From contig UCKS01000012.1 of the NCBI GenBank assembly GCA_900473045.1, forward strand, positions 36,577 through 100,576: a DNA stretch of 64,000 bases, written 5' to 3'. The notes below the pieces were generated by a model. The model had not been told where the DNA came from. It saw only the letters and a list, made by a program, of their open reading frames with translations, and did no database searches. How positions within the stretch are numbered: the stretch's first letter is position 1; every line of letters starts with the position of its first letter. This DNA comes from Hyphomicrobiales bacterium. Lineage in GTDB: Bacteria; Pseudomonadota; Alphaproteobacteria; Rhizobiales; Rhizobiaceae. Positions 1-9,263 of this stretch are shown here, piece by piece. The position numbers and the translations under genes are program-made.

Positions 1-821
1 GGCCAGTTCCGGCCCTGGCCGAACTGCAGTTCGATCAGGTTTCCGAGCATCATATTCTTGCCGCCGCCGAGAATGCTTGGCGTGACATAGGCGCCGAGCG
101 CCGGAATGAAGACGAGGATCGAGCCGGCAATGACGCCGGGCTTGACCAGCGGAAAGATGATCTTGCGCAGCACCCTGAAGGGCGTGGCATAGAGATCATA
201 GGCCGCTTCCACCAGCCGGAAATCCAGCTTTTCCATGCTGGCATAGAGCGGCAGCACCATCAGCGGCAGATAGACATAGACCATGCCCGTGAGGATCGCG
301 CCGTCGGTGAAAAGCATCTGGACGGGCTTTGAAATCAGACCGAATTTCAGCATCAGACCATTGATCAGCCCTTCGTTGCGGATGATCTCCAGGATGGCGA
401 AGGTGCGGATAAGAAGGTTGGTCCAGAACGGAATGGTGATCAGGAACAGCCAGAGTTCCCGGGTTTTTTCCGGCCGAGTGGCAATGAAATAGGCTGTGGG
501 GAAGCCAACCAGCAAGGTCAGAACCGTCGTTGCCAGCGACAGCATGACAGAGCGCATGAAGATCGACACATGCGCATCGGCAAGTGAGAAGGTGCCGTCG
601 AAGATATCCTTCTCCATGACGACGCCGATCCAGCCCTCAAGCGAAGGCAGCCATTGCACGTCGCCATAGGGACCGGGCGTCAGGAAGGAATAGACGAGAA
701 CGATCAGCAGCGGGCCGGTCGATGCGAGAAGGATGATCAGCAGGGCGGGAAGCGAGAGCAGCCACCGTTTCCGGATATCCCTGCTCTTTTCCGCTTCGAT
801 CGTCCCCGGCATGTCCGTCAT
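1..821 (-). CDS. Spermidine/putrescine-type ABC transporter permease (PotB-like), 3' end outside window
   Basis: Inner-membrane permease of a PotABCD-type importer; the C-terminus runs off the left edge, so about 273 codons are visible. A short cytoplasmic N-terminus is followed by a first membrane helix near residues 21-40. The stretch IPFWTNLLIRTFA and the loop starting EAAYDLYATP with the later LVKPG match the PotB subfamily and the EAA loop that docks on the ATPase. The ATG lies one base after the stop of the upstream ATPase gene, so the two are translationally coupled. The substrate cannot be read from the sequence. The neighbouring amidohydrolase and phosphotransferase/aminotransferase suggest an amine or amino-alcohol derivative rather than a plain polyamine; that is inference. 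The partner permease and binding protein would lie beyond the left edge. Confidence 0.9.
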   Translation of the reverse strand, partial: MTDMPGTIEAEKSRDIRKRWLLSLPALLIILLASTGPLLIVLVYSFLTPGPYGDVQWLPSLEGWIGVVMEKDIFDGTFSLADAHVSIFMRSVMLSLATTVLTLLVGFPTAYFIATRPEKTRELWLFLITIPFWTNLLIRTFAILEIIRNEGLINGLMLKFGLISKPVQMLFTDGAILTGMVYVYLPLMVLPLYASMEKLDFRLVEAAYDLYATPFRVLRKIIFPLVKPGVIAGSILVFIPALGAYVTPSILGGGKNMMLGNLIELQFGQGRNW

Positions 822-822
822 C

Positions 823-1923
823 TCAGTTCCTCAACACCCGGGCGGCATTGGCTTCGAGCGCGATGCCAACCGTGTCGCCCTGGTTGAACCGTGCGCTCTG
901 CAGCGGTTTGTTCTGCTCTCGCAGGGTGAACAGCGTCTCGCCGTCGGAAAGCCGGACGTGATAGTGCGTGTCCGTACCGAAATAGACGACGTTTTCGAGC
1001 GTACCGGTCATCTGGTTGGCGACGGCACGGTCCGGTGGGCAGAGCGTTGCATGCTCCGGCCGCAGAACCACCGTCACCTCGCCCTCTGCGTGGAAATCCT
1101 GTGGCATCGTTGCCGAAATGCGGCCGGCGACCGGTGTATCGACATCGGCGATACCGCCCGTCACCGAACTGATCCGGCCTTTCAGGAAATTGGTTTCGCC
1201 AATAAAATCGGCGACGAAACGATCCGCCGGCGCATCATAAATCTCTCTGGGGTTACCGACCTGCAGGATCTTGCCAGACGACATCACGGCGATGCGGTCC
1301 GACATGGTCAGCGCTTCTTCCTGGTCATGGGTGACGAAGATGAAGGTGATGCCGGTCTCGGCCTGCAGGCGCTTCAACTCGATCTGCATGTCCTTGCGCA
1401 GCTTGTAGTCCAGCGCGGACAACGGCTCGTCGAGCAGCAGAACTTTTGGTTGGGGCGCAAGGGCGCGGGCGAGCGCGACACGCTGCTGCTGGCCGCCGGA
1501 AATCTGGCTGGTGCGCCGGCCGGCGAGCGCTTCCATGCGCACCAGCTTGAGCATGTCATCGACGCGGTCCTTGATCTCCTGCTTCGGCTTGCCGAGCATG
1601 GTGAGACCAAAGCCGATATTTTCGGCCACCGTCATATGCGGAAACAGCGCGTAGCTCTGGAAAACAGTATTGATCGGCCGCTTGAAAGGAGGCATGGCGG
1701 CGATGTTCTCGCCGTTCAGCATGATCTCGCCGGATGTCGGATACTCGAACCCGGCGATCAGCCGCAACAGGGTTGTCTTGCCACATCCGGAAGGCCCCAG
1801 AAGCGTAAAGAACTCGTTCTGCCGGATCGATACCGATGTGTTGTCGACGGCGGCGAATGCAAACTCGCCAAAACCGAATATCTTAGAAACCTGGCGGATT
1901 TCGACCGCGTTCAATTCCGCCAT
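823..1923 (-). CDS. Spermidine/putrescine-type ABC transporter ATP-binding protein (PotA-like)
   Basis: ATPase that powers the adjoining permease. The 366-residue product shows Walker A ([11 protein letters not shown]), the Q-loop ([11 protein letters not shown]), the signature ISGGQQQR, Walker B ([12 protein letters not shown]) and the switch histidine in VTHDQEE, followed by a C-terminal TOBE-type regulatory region (RPEHATL). Length and order match PotA/CUT1-like ATPases. The start is taken at the ATG of MAEL; an in-frame GTG three codons earlier is possible, and neither has a strong ribosome-binding site. A 20-base perfect palindrome sits about 100 bases upstream, between this gene and the amidohydrolase, so the transporter genes may have their own regulated promoter. 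Confidence 0.93.
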   Translation of the reverse strand: MAELNAVEIRQVSKIFGFGEFAFAAVDNTSVSIRQNEFFTLLGPSGCGKTTLLRLIAGFEYPTSGEIMLNGENIAAMPPFKRPINTVFQSYALFPHMTVAENIGFGLTMLGKPKQEIKDRVDDMLKLVRMEALAGRRTSQISGGQQQRVALARALAPQPKVLLLDEPLSALDYKLRKDMQIELKRLQAETGITFIFVTHDQEEALTMSDRIAVMSSGKILQVGNPREIYDAPADRFVADFIGETNFLKGRISSVTGGIADVDTPVAGRISATMPQDFHAEGEVTVVLRPEHATLCPPDRAVANQMTGTLENVVYFGTDTHYHVRLSDGETLFTLREQNKPLQSARFNQGDTVGIALEANAARVLRN

Positions 1924-2019
1924 ATACGGCACACTACCCGTTGCATGAAGCTACTGTTCCCGCCTTTTCGGCTTTGCGCTAGGTGACCACAGCGGCTCCG
2001 CCTTGACAACAGGATTCTC

Positions 2020-2039
2020 AATATTTTGATCAAAATATT
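2020..2039. promoter_or_regulatory. 20-bp perfect palindrome, likely operator
   Basis: AATATTTTGATCAAAATATT is a perfect inverted repeat with no spacer. It overlaps the amidohydrolase stop codon and stands upstream of the potA-like gene. It is AT-rich and lacks a GC stem and U-tract, so it fits a protein-binding site better than a terminator. The regulator is not identifiable here. Confidence 0.5.
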
Positions 2040-3711
2040 ACCGCGAGGAGAAACTGATGCGCCCGCCGCAAATTGTGGTGGTGGGTTGGATTCTCTGCAA
2101 CTCGTTTGCAGCCGTTGCCTCGATGTCACCGCTCAAAATGACGATATCCGCCAGGTAACCTGCCCGGATCATTCCCTTGCGGTCTTCCTTGAATTCCGCG
2201 TAGGCGCCTTCGACACAATAGGCTGAAAGAGCCTCCATCAGGGAAAAGGACTGGTCGGGATCGCCGTCCGCCCAGGGTTTGCGTGTCACAGCTGCCTCGA
2301 TGCCGATGATCGGGTCGATCGGCGACACCGGCCAATCGGAGGCAAAGCAGATATGTGCGCCGGCGTCCTTGAGCGTGCGCCAGGCATAGCTGACCGGCCA
2401 GCGATCCCGGCCGATGCGCGATACGGTCGGCTCCAACGGTACGCCAGCGCAACCCGGCGGATGTGGCGGCTGCATCGAGGCAATGACGCCGAGTTCGGCA
2501 AAGCGGGCAATGTCACCCGGATGCACAACCTCGATATGCTCGATGCGATGGCGGCTATCGCGGACGCCGTTTTGCGCGCGCGCAGCTTCATATCCGTCGA
2601 GCACGGCCCGCACCGCACCGTCACCGATCGCATGAACCGCGATCTGCAGCCCGCGCCGGTCGGCCTCGACCGCAACATCGCGAAACGTTTCAGGCGTAAA
2701 GAGGCCCTCGCCGCAATCGCCTGGCCTGTCGGCGTAAGGCTCCACCATGTCAGCCGTCCAGCTGTCGAGCACGCCATCGTAGAACATCTTGACGACGCCG
2801 GACGATAGCCAGTCGCTGTCGAAGCGGCGGGCAAGCTCGGAGGCCTTTTCCAGCATGTCGATCGACATGAAATTCTTGAAGTGGAAGGGAATGATCACCC
2901 GGCACGGCAGGCTGCCGTCCTCTTTCTCGATCGCGGCCAGCAACTCCAACTGATAGAGATTGCCATCCATGTTCTGAATGGTGGTGATGCCGTGGCGGGA
3001 GCAATAGTCGAGGCCACGCCGCATCACGGCAATGTCCTGCGCCCATTCGGCTTCGTTCGGATAGGGATCGGGCTCTCCGCCGGTCGATAGGCCGAGCCGG
3101 TAGCGATCGAACCCGCCGGCCGCCTGCAGCGGGCTGAACGCCTCCATTTCCCGCAGCTCCCCGGTCGCCAGGCCATCCGCACCCACCACGACCTCATTGC
3201 CGGGTCCAAGTTCGGCGCCCTGCAGTATGCCGACAAGCTCGAGCGCCTTGGTGTTGGCCCAGGCGGTGTGATGATCGGGTGCGAAGAGAACCAACGGTTG
3301 ATGGGCGAGGATCGCATCGAGATGATGGCGTGTCAGGCGTTCGCTGTCGCCGAGGATCGTGTAATCGGCGCCCTGCGCAAAGAGCACCTTTTCGGCGGCC
3401 CGGCCTTCGGCATAGGATCGCACGGCATCGGTCAGTGCTGCAAGTCCGCTCACGCCTGCAAGCTGGAGATGATCGAGTTCGGCAGCGCCCGAAAACAGGT
3501 GCATGTGGTTTTCGGAAAAACCCGGAAGCACCGTGCCTCCCGCAGCATCGATCACCTGCGTGCCTGCCCCGCGAAAGGGCTCCATCTGCGCGGTCGTGCC
3601 GACCGCCAGGATGTGACCGGCAGCCATTGCCACCGCCTCGGCGCGGGGCCGATCCTCATCCAGTGTCAGAACACGGGCATTGAGAATGATGATATCGGCG
3701 GTCTGCGTCAT
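2038..3711 (-). CDS. YtcJ-type metal-dependent amidohydrolase (amidohydrolase 3 family)
   Basis: Predicted cytoplasmic zinc hydrolase of 557 residues, the usual length for YtcJ/NfdA-like enzymes. The N-terminal small beta domain ends in VLPGFSENHMH, with metal-ligand candidates H69 and H71; the common Asp two residues before the first His is Glu here. Later family signatures include the HAIGDGAV and RIEHIEV segments and FASDWPVSPIDP with the catalytic-site Asp. Members cleave N-acyl or formamide bonds, but the substrate is not predictable. It lies 85 bases downstream of the kinase/aminotransferase fusion and upstream of the importer genes on the same strand, which suggests one catabolic operon. 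The ATG has only a weak ribosome-binding site. Confidence 0.88.
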   Translation of the reverse strand: MTQTADIIILNARVLTLDEDRPRAEAVAMAAGHILAVGTTAQMEPFRGAGTQVIDAAGGTVLPGFSENHMHLFSGAAELDHLQLAGVSGLAALTDAVRSYAEGRAAEKVLFAQGADYTILGDSERLTRHHLDAILAHQPLVLFAPDHHTAWANTKALELVGILQGAELGPGNEVVVGADGLATGELREMEAFSPLQAAGGFDRYRLGLSTGGEPDPYPNEAEWAQDIAVMRRGLDYCSRHGITTIQNMDGNLYQLELLAAIEKEDGSLPCRVIIPFHFKNFMSIDMLEKASELARRFDSDWLSSGVVKMFYDGVLDSWTADMVEPYADRPGDCGEGLFTPETFRDVAVEADRRGLQIAVHAIGDGAVRAVLDGYEAARAQNGVRDSRHRIEHIEVVHPGDIARFAELGVIASMQPPHPPGCAGVPLEPTVSRIGRDRWPVSYAWRTLKDAGAHICFASDWPVSPIDPIIGIEAAVTRKPWADGDPDQSFSLMEALSAYCVEGAYAEFKEDRKGMIRAGYLADIVILSGDIEATAANELQRIQPTTTICGGRISFSSR

Positions 3712-3796
3712 GATGCTACTCGCTGCTTGCCCTGAAGAATGTGGTGCGAGCTAAGCCGATCCGGCCGCGCAATTCAACCGGGGACCGAACGTTTCT

Positions 3797-6766
3797 TCAC
3801 CATCCTTCCGAAAGCACACGCTCCAGCATGTCGGCGAAGAAATCGGCGCTCGTGCGCGACAGGCAAAGAGGCGGCTTGATCTTCAGCACGTTCAGATAAT
3901 CACCGGTCGGCTGCATGATGACCCCGAGTTGCAGCAGCCGGTCACAGATCGCTGCCGTTTCAGCGGTTGCCGGCGCCAAGGTTTCACGGTCACGGACGAA
4001 CTCCAGCCCCAAATAGAGGCCCATGCCGTGCACGGCGCCGACGATAGGGAACCGCTGGCCCAACGCCTGCAAACGGCGCTTCAGGTGATCACCGACAGCG
4101 CGGGCGTTCTCCTGCAGCTTCTCGTCGCGCATGATATCGAGAACCGTCATTCCGACGACGGAGCTGACCGGACTGCCGCCGGCACTGGAGAAGAAATAAC
4201 CTTCCTTCTCCAGTGCATCGGCGATCGCCTTTGTGGTGATGACGGCGCCGAGCGGATGGCCGTTGCCCATGCCCTTGGCGATGGTGATGATATCGGGGAC
4301 CACGCCCTGCTCTTCAAAGCCCCAGAAATGATGCCCGAGACGGCCGTAGCCGACCTGCACTTCATCAGCAATGCAAACGCCACCGCGTGCCCGCACCATC
4401 GCGTAGATATCTTTCAGATAATCCGGCGGCAGCGGAATGCCGCCGGCATTGCCATAGACGCATTCGCAGATGAAACCGGCCAGGCCCTTGCCATCGCGAT
4501 CCAGCTTTTCCAGCGTCGGCATGACGGCTTGGACATAGGCGGCAGTCGAGCCCGGCCCGCGAAACGGTCCGCGATAGGTGTTGGGCGACATCACCGGGTG
4601 AACCCAGTCGGGCCTGGTCGTCAGCGCCTGCGGATTATCGGCAATCGAGGTTGAGACCGCGTCGCTGGCAACGGACCAGCCATGATAACCTTCAAGCAGA
4701 CACAGCATGTTGCGCTTGCCGCTCGCTGCCCAGGCGAGCCTGAGCGCGAGATCGTTGGCCTCCGAGCCGCTATTGACCAGAAACACCGTATCAAGGCCCT
4801 CCGGCGCAAGATCGGCCAGCCGCTCGGAAAATTCCGCGACGGAAGCATAGTGAAACCGGGAATTGGTGTTCAGCCGCTGCCATTGCCGGTGCACCGCATC
4901 GGCGAGACGCGGATGGCCGTGACCAAGGATGGTGACGTTGTTGACCATGTCGAGATAGGCGCGGCCTTCGACATCGACCATATGCTCGCGCAAACCCCGC
5001 TCGATCTGCGGTGGCGTCTCGTAATAATTTTTCTGCGGTTTGGCAAAATGGCTCTGGCGGCGCGAGAGAAGCAGCGCGCTCTGTGGCACCGGCGCATCGC
5101 AATCAAGGCCGAGCAGCTTTGCCGGTGATGGGCACAGAACCTTCCATGCCGCAACATGACCGGGCGAGACGAACGGTGGCGGCACGAGGTCCTTGTCGCG
5201 GCAGAGCTGGACGCGCAACACGCCATGGTCACCGGCCGAGCCAGTGACCATGCCAAGCGGCTGCCCGGGATGGATGAAATCATCCGCGCCGGGCAAGGCG
5301 TCGAGACCGGACAGATGCAGCGCCGCATCCCGCCCCAGCAGGATCAAGCCACCATCGGTGAGTTTCAAGATGCCGCCGAAAGGCGCAGACACGCTGGTGC
5401 CCGCCGGTATTAGCAGATCGACACCAAGAGCGCATGTCGCCGCCGGCTGTGATGAAAGCAGTGCCGTCCGGGTCAACCGGTATTCGCCGTATCGCGTCGA
5501 GACGGCGCCGTTTTCGCGCCATGCAGCCCTTAGCAGCTGGTCTTCGAGGCCGGGCTGGGGCCATGCAACGCCGTCGAACAGGTCACTTTGCGCGTCCAGG
5601 GCGATCACTGCGATCCCCGACGCTTCGATTTCCGGCAGCAGACGCTCTCCGGTGATTTCAGCACCCTGATCGCCCAATTGGCCGACCGCCTGGAGGATGG
5701 CGATTTCCATTACGGCTGACGGCACCGAAACAGCGACGTCAAAAATCAACCGTTCGTGGTCGATATTGCCGCTGACATAGCTGTTGTCCGGATCAAGCGC
5801 GATCTGCTGTTCGCTGCTTGCCACCAGGACGGCAGCGCGCGCCACGATCAGCGGCCAGAGAGCGCGCAGTTCCGACTCGTTGAGCGGGAAAACGTCGTGA
5901 AATGCCTTGATCGCGGGCAGGATTATGGTCGGATCGCCATCGGCGTGATGCAGCAGCGAGGCGCAGGTGACGGCGAGATCGGCAACCAGCCAGCCATGGA
6001 TGACATCGCCAAAATCGATCACGCCATCCGGTATCAGCTGGCCGCTGTCATTCGGCAGGCTGACGACATTGTCGTCGGTGATGTCGTGGTGGATAGCCTG
6101 TTGACGAAGCTCCGGCTTCAGCCCGTCGAGCCGGCGCATGGCTGCATCCATCGCCTGGCTGATGCGTTGCTTGCGATCTGCATCCTTCACCGCCGACAGG
6201 AGATGGCTGACGACCGGTCCGGCGTTTCGCAGATCCCATTGCAGGTCGCGCGACAGGCCGGGATGGGTAAAATCCGCCAGCGCAAGGGCCAGTTTGCCGC
6301 CCAGCGCACCGAGCGCGGCGACCGTCACCACCGGCAAGTGTTTGCGCAGGGTCAGCGGTTGGCCCTCGATATAGTCGAGCAGGCGGATCTGATAATCCAC
6401 GCCGCGCACCGTCACGAACAGGATGTCTGCGCTATTGTCAGCGGCAATCACTTTCGGCACGCGGGGCGTATTGGCCTTGCCAGCGATATGGCGCAGTGCG
6501 CCGTTTTGCGCTTCAAGCTCGACCGTCGCATAGTCGGCGCGGCATATTTTCAGGACGAAGCGGCCGCTTGCCGCGTCGATGCGATAATTGCGGTCCTGTT
6601 GGCTGCCGAGTTCGGCGATCGGACCCGACAGAGCGTAGTGATCGGCAAAAAGGCGCGTGGCATCTTCGGCATTCACATCAGGCCGCGACAATGCCGCCCG
6701 CCGCAGAAAAGCATGTTCCAATGTCTCGCCCCCCGGAATCAGTCGGCTGCAGATTGGCACATGCAT
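3797..6766 (-). CDS. Trifunctional-type fusion: aminoglycoside-phosphotransferase-like kinase, degenerate M23 domain, class III aminotransferase/phospho-lyase
   Basis: A 989-residue fusion. Residues about 40-300 are an APH/choline-kinase-like domain with the catalytic loop HHDITDDN (D228, N233) and the metal motif DFGD (251-254). Residues about 425-535 resemble peptidase M23, but the first zinc histidine is Ala (A446 before D450) and no HxH pair is seen, so it is probably not a peptidase. Residues about 570-985 are a PLP fold type I class III domain with the Schiff-base lysine K831 in TIAKGMGNGHP. Mammalian relatives of the two outer domains are hydroxylysine kinase and the phosphoethanolamine/phosphohydroxylysine phospho-lyases, so kinase-then-lyase action on an amino alcohol is a reasonable inference. 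The start is uncertain: the first ATG lacks a good ribosome-binding site, and a TTG about 15 codons in follows GGGGGGCGAG. Confidence 0.9.
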   Translation of the reverse strand: MHVPICSRLIPGGETLEHAFLRRAALSRPDVNAEDATRLFADHYALSGPIAELGSQQDRNYRIDAASGRFVLKICRADYATVELEAQNGALRHIAGKANTPRVPKVIAADNSADILFVTVRGVDYQIRLLDYIEGQPLTLRKHLPVVTVAALGALGGKLALALADFTHPGLSRDLQWDLRNAGPVVSHLLSAVKDADRKQRISQAMDAAMRRLDGLKPELRQQAIHHDITDDNVVSLPNDSGQLIPDGVIDFGDVIHGWLVADLAVTCASLLHHADGDPTIILPAIKAFHDVFPLNESELRALWPLIVARAAVLVASSEQQIALDPDNSYVSGNIDHERLIFDVAVSVPSAVMEIAILQAVGQLGDQGAEITGERLLPEIEASGIAVIALDAQSDLFDGVAWPQPGLEDQLLRAAWRENGAVSTRYGEYRLTRTALLSSQPAATCALGVDLLIPAGTSVSAPFGGILKLTDGGLILLGRDAALHLSGLDALPGADDFIHPGQPLGMVTGSAGDHGVLRVQLCRDKDLVPPPFVSPGHVAAWKVLCPSPAKLLGLDCDAPVPQSALLLSRRQSHFAKPQKNYYETPPQIERGLREHMVDVEGRAYLDMVNNVTILGHGHPRLADAVHRQWQRLNTNSRFHYASVAEFSERLADLAPEGLDTVFLVNSGSEANDLALRLAWAASGKRNMLCLLEGYHGWSVASDAVSTSIADNPQALTTRPDWVHPVMSPNTYRGPFRGPGSTAAYVQAVMPTLEKLDRDGKGLAGFICECVYGNAGGIPLPPDYLKDIYAMVRARGGVCIADEVQVGYGRLGHHFWGFEEQGVVPDIITIAKGMGNGHPLGAVITTKAIADALEKEGYFFSSAGGSPVSSVVGMTVLDIMRDEKLQENARAVGDHLKRRLQALGQRFPIVGAVHGMGLYLGLEFVRDRETLAPATAETAAICDRLLQLGVIMQPTGDYLNVLKIKPPLCLSRTSADFFADMLERVLSEGW

Positions 6767-6860
6767 GTGGGAACAAGAATGACAAATTGGAGCACGTTAT
6801 CCCGAAAATTCTCGCGGGCGCTGGTGCACTATCCTTCGTCCATGGCGCCAAACACAGAAA

Positions 6861-6883
6861 CGCCCGCTGCGAGGCAACGGGCG
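6861..6883 (-). terminator. Hairpin terminator of the DUF1127 gene
   Basis: A 10-bp stem with one G-T wobble and a 3-base loop stands about 40 bases past the DUF1127 stop codon. The U-tract is short (GTTTC), so it may be a weak terminator. It separates the small gene from the fusion gene downstream on the same strand. Confidence 0.6.
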
Positions 6884-6921
6884 CTTCAGGAAACTTCGCT
6901 GGAGGCGGTGTTTTTAAGCAA

Positions 6922-7068
6922 TTAGCGAGCGACAGATGCGCGGGCGATGCTCTGGATGTCGGCGCGGTCGATGCCGAGGTCGCGCAGTTCGCGCGAGGTC
7001 ATGCGGCCAAGTTCGGTGACCGTCTGACGGTACTTGCGCCAATTGTTGAAAGAGCGTGCTACGTTCAT
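6922..7068 (-). CDS. DUF1127 (YjiS-like) small arginine-rich protein
   Basis: A 48-residue product beginning MNVARSFNNWRKYRQTV and containing the family core LGRMTSRELRDLGIDRADI. This is a compact DUF1127 domain with the conserved L-R-DLGI pattern. Small DUF1127 proteins of Agrobacterium are reported to influence phosphate and carbon metabolism and RNA turnover; the specific role of this copy is unknown. AGGGG precedes the ATG at a suitable distance and a hairpin follows the gene. It appears monocistronic and is probably unrelated to its catabolic neighbours. Confidence 0.88.
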   Translation of the reverse strand: MNVARSFNNWRKYRQTVTELGRMTSRELRDLGIDRADIQSIARASVAR

Positions 7069-7381
7069 GATAATCCCCTTTCTAGGGCTTTCCGGGCCCG
7101 GCAGCCAGTTGGTGGCGCCGTTGTCGTTCTGATGAGATGTATATAAGCCTCCCGATTTAGGAGTAACAGCGCCAATAGTTCAGGCCACCCATGCATCGGT
7201 TGCATGGTCAGCTTCCAGTGCGCCACTCCCGCTGTCAAACTGCGGTCTTATACTTGGATCGCAACGCCGGTCGTCACCTACGCCATGACATCGCAGGACG
7301 CCTGATACGATTCTTTCAATCTCAGCGGAACCTTTTCCATCTCGCCGCGTTCGAGGGATGAGATAAACAGGAGTTACTAAT
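7069..7381. other. Divergent intergenic region, no gene seen
   Basis: Contains the upstream regions of the DUF1127 gene (minus) and the small membrane protein gene (plus). No convincing coding frame, operator or RNA gene was recognised. Confidence 0.5.
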
Positions 7382-7537
7382 ATGCTCGCGAAGTTTTCCT
7401 ATCTCGCATTCGGCTTTGTTGTCGGCGCCGGCCTGCTCATGGCTTTGAGCATGGCAGGTCATTCCACGCTTGCGAAAACGAGCCGTCTAAACGGCACCAT
7501 CGCACCGGCGAGTTTTGAAATGGAACGGTTTGGCTGA
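7382..7537 (+). CDS. Small single-pass membrane or exported protein, 51 aa
   Basis: An ATG preceded by AGGAG at seven bases opens a 51-codon frame. The product starts MLAKFSYLAFGFVVGAGLLM, a hydrophobic segment of about 20 residues that could be a membrane anchor or signal peptide, followed by a short polar tail containing NGTIAPASFE. No family was recognised. In size and plan (short N-terminus, one helix, short outside tail with a Gly-[Glu/Thr]-Ile element) it resembles the small proteins near 56.5-57.1 kb. Coding status rests on the ribosome-binding site and the topology. Confidence 0.55.
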   Translation: MLAKFSYLAFGFVVGAGLLMALSMAGHSTLAKTSRLNGTIAPASFEMERFG

Positions 7538-7618
7538 ACGCCCGACAAGCCAGTTTGCACCCGGTCGCGCCGGATACCCAGCGCGGGTCTTATCGTTGCG
7601 CTCAATCGTCCGGCCGTG

Positions 7619-8128
7619 TCATGATAGCATTGCCCGCTGCATCGACAGGAAAATCCCCTTCAGCTCCGGCTCGCGAACACGCCGGGCCGCCTCGACGCAG
7701 GAGACCCACTCGCTGAGGCGTTGACCTTTCTCCCGAAAGACGTCGCAGCTTTCCTTCACGTCAAGCAAATGGACCTGAACGCAGCAAGGCGCACGCTGGC
7801 CGTTGTCGAGCATTTTGAGATAGGTGAAATATCCGAGCGGCTTTTTTCGTGCTTTTCCGCGTACGCCGGCTTCCTCGAAAGCCTCGATCGCCGCGACCTC
7901 ATGCGGCTTTTTGCCCGCCATCGGCCAACCCTTGGGGATAATCCAGCGGCCACTGTCACGGCTCGTCACCAACAGCACTTCGAATATGCTGCCTTCAGCG
8001 CGGACGCGATAGCACAGCGCTGCGAATTGCTCGCGCATTCGCTCCTTGAACAAGGTGCCGGTAAAAGGCGCCAGTTCGGATAGAAAGGCCGCTGGCTTTT
8101 TCCATGATTTTTTCAGCGCGCCGCACAT
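7619..8128 (-). CDS. NUDIX hydrolase
   Basis: A 169-residue NUDIX-fold pyrophosphohydrolase. The box is visible as GWPMAGKKPHEVAAIEAFEE followed by AG; the acidic EE pair and the preceding Glu are kept, but the usual Arg of the REUXEE core is Ile. The context (KGWP before the box, LGYF after it) resembles alphaproteobacterial NUDIX proteins related to diphosphoinositol-polyphosphate hydrolases; the substrate is not assignable. The ATG of MCGALKKSW, preceded by AGGGGCGGGTGAG and five bases past the lacI stop, is preferred. An in-frame start 11 codons earlier would overlap lacI. It is likely cotranscribed with lacI. Confidence 0.85.
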   Translation of the reverse strand: MCGALKKSWKKPAAFLSELAPFTGTLFKERMREQFAALCYRVRAEGSIFEVLLVTSRDSGRWIIPKGWPMAGKKPHEVAAIEAFEEAGVRGKARKKPLGYFTYLKMLDNGQRAPCCVQVHLLDVKESCDVFREKGQRLSEWVSCVEAARRVREPELKGIFLSMQRAMLS

Positions 8129-8133
8129 TGGGC

Positions 8134-9150
8134 TCACCCGCCCCTGATCGAGGTTCGCCATACCAAATCGGCATGCAGGCGGATGGTATGGTTCTCAGGC
8201 TCCGCATCCTCCGATACCAGCCAGGACACGGCCTCGCGGGCAATCGTATCCACGGGCTGTGCGAATGTGGTCAGCCCGTAGGATGACCAGGATGCCTGTT
8301 CGATGTCGTCGAAACCGGCCACGCAAATCTGATCCGGGACAGAGATCGAAAACTGATGGCGGGCCGCATCCATGAAGCCGCAGGCGAGGAGATCGGTGGC
8401 ACAGAAGACCGCGTCCGGGCGCTCCTTGCGGGTCAGAAGTTGCTGGGCAACGACGCGGCCGCTTTCATATCCGGTATGGCCAAACCGTTCGACGATCACA
8501 TCCAGGCCCAATGCCTTGGCAGCGGCAACGAAGCCGTGCTCGCGTGCCATCAGGCTGGGGGTGCCGGCCTGGGAATTGGCAAAGGCGAGCTTGCGGCAGC
8601 CGGCCCGAACGAACGCCGTGGCAATACGTGCTGCAGCATCCGCGTCATCCAGGTTGATCTTGAGCGGCCCTTCCCTGTCATCATCCCGGTTGATCAGCAC
8701 CAGCCGCTGGCCGTTCTTCAGACAGAGATCGGTGATCGACTTGTCCGGCAGGCCGGAAAGGATGACCGAGGCATCGGCCCGGTAGCGGATCGCCTGCCGG
8801 AGCGCCAGATCGACGCTGCCATCCGACCGGTCGGTGTTGATCAACATCGCGACCTTACCGGAATTCTGCAACTGCTGCGTCAAGGCGCGCAACAGTGCCG
8901 AGCGATAGGGCGTGCCGATCTCCGAAACGATCAGGCAGACGATACCGCTTTCGTTGCGCATGAGGCCACGGGCCAGGTGATTGACGTGGTAGCCAAGCGC
9001 CTCTGCGGCATCGAGTACCTTCTGCCGTGTTTTCGGAGAAACGCTGGCACCGGAGGTAAACGTACGGGAAACCGCAGAGCGTGAAACCCCTGCCTTTTCC
9101 GCCACTTCCTGGGCACTGACGAATAGTTTTTGTGACACGGCGCAGTCCAT
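8134..9150 (-). CDS. LacI-family transcriptional regulator of the AfuABC-like operon
   Basis: DNA-binding repressor of about 338 residues. The N-terminal helix-turn-helix is VSAQEVAEKAGVSRSAVSRT, followed by the hinge region (LGYHVNHLARGLMRN) and a periplasmic-binding-protein-like sensor domain ending with AGFDDIEQASW. It is divergent from the importer operon and two matching 16-bp sites lie between them, so it most likely controls both directions. The inducer is probably the imported sugar derivative (inference). The start is unsure: this ATG has AGAGG immediately before it, and in-frame GTG codons exist on either side. Confidence 0.9.
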   Translation of the reverse strand: MDCAVSQKLFVSAQEVAEKAGVSRSAVSRTFTSGASVSPKTRQKVLDAAEALGYHVNHLARGLMRNESGIVCLIVSEIGTPYRSALLRALTQQLQNSGKVAMLINTDRSDGSVDLALRQAIRYRADASVILSGLPDKSITDLCLKNGQRLVLINRDDDREGPLKINLDDADAAARIATAFVRAGCRKLAFANSQAGTPSLMAREHGFVAAAKALGLDVIVERFGHTGYESGRVVAQQLLTRKERPDAVFCATDLLACGFMDAARHQFSISVPDQICVAGFDDIEQASWSSYGLTTFAQPVDTIAREAVSWLVSEDAEPENHTIRLHADLVWRTSIRGG

Positions 9151-9175
9151 CCTCTTGCGTGCAATCTGCACAATT

Positions 9176-9191
9176 TTGCAATTGCGTGCAA
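9176..9191. promoter_or_regulatory. Predicted LacI operator O1
   Basis: TTGCAATTGCGTGCAA: half-sites TTGCA and TGCAA separated by six bases. It lies just upstream of the lacI start. A second site with identical half-sites and spacing lies 88 bp away. Confidence 0.55.
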
Positions 9192-9263
9192 GCGTTCGAT
9201 CGGTCGAAATGCGACAGTTTTGTGAAGATTTAGTTTGACAGCGGTTTTCATCTCATGCAGCAT

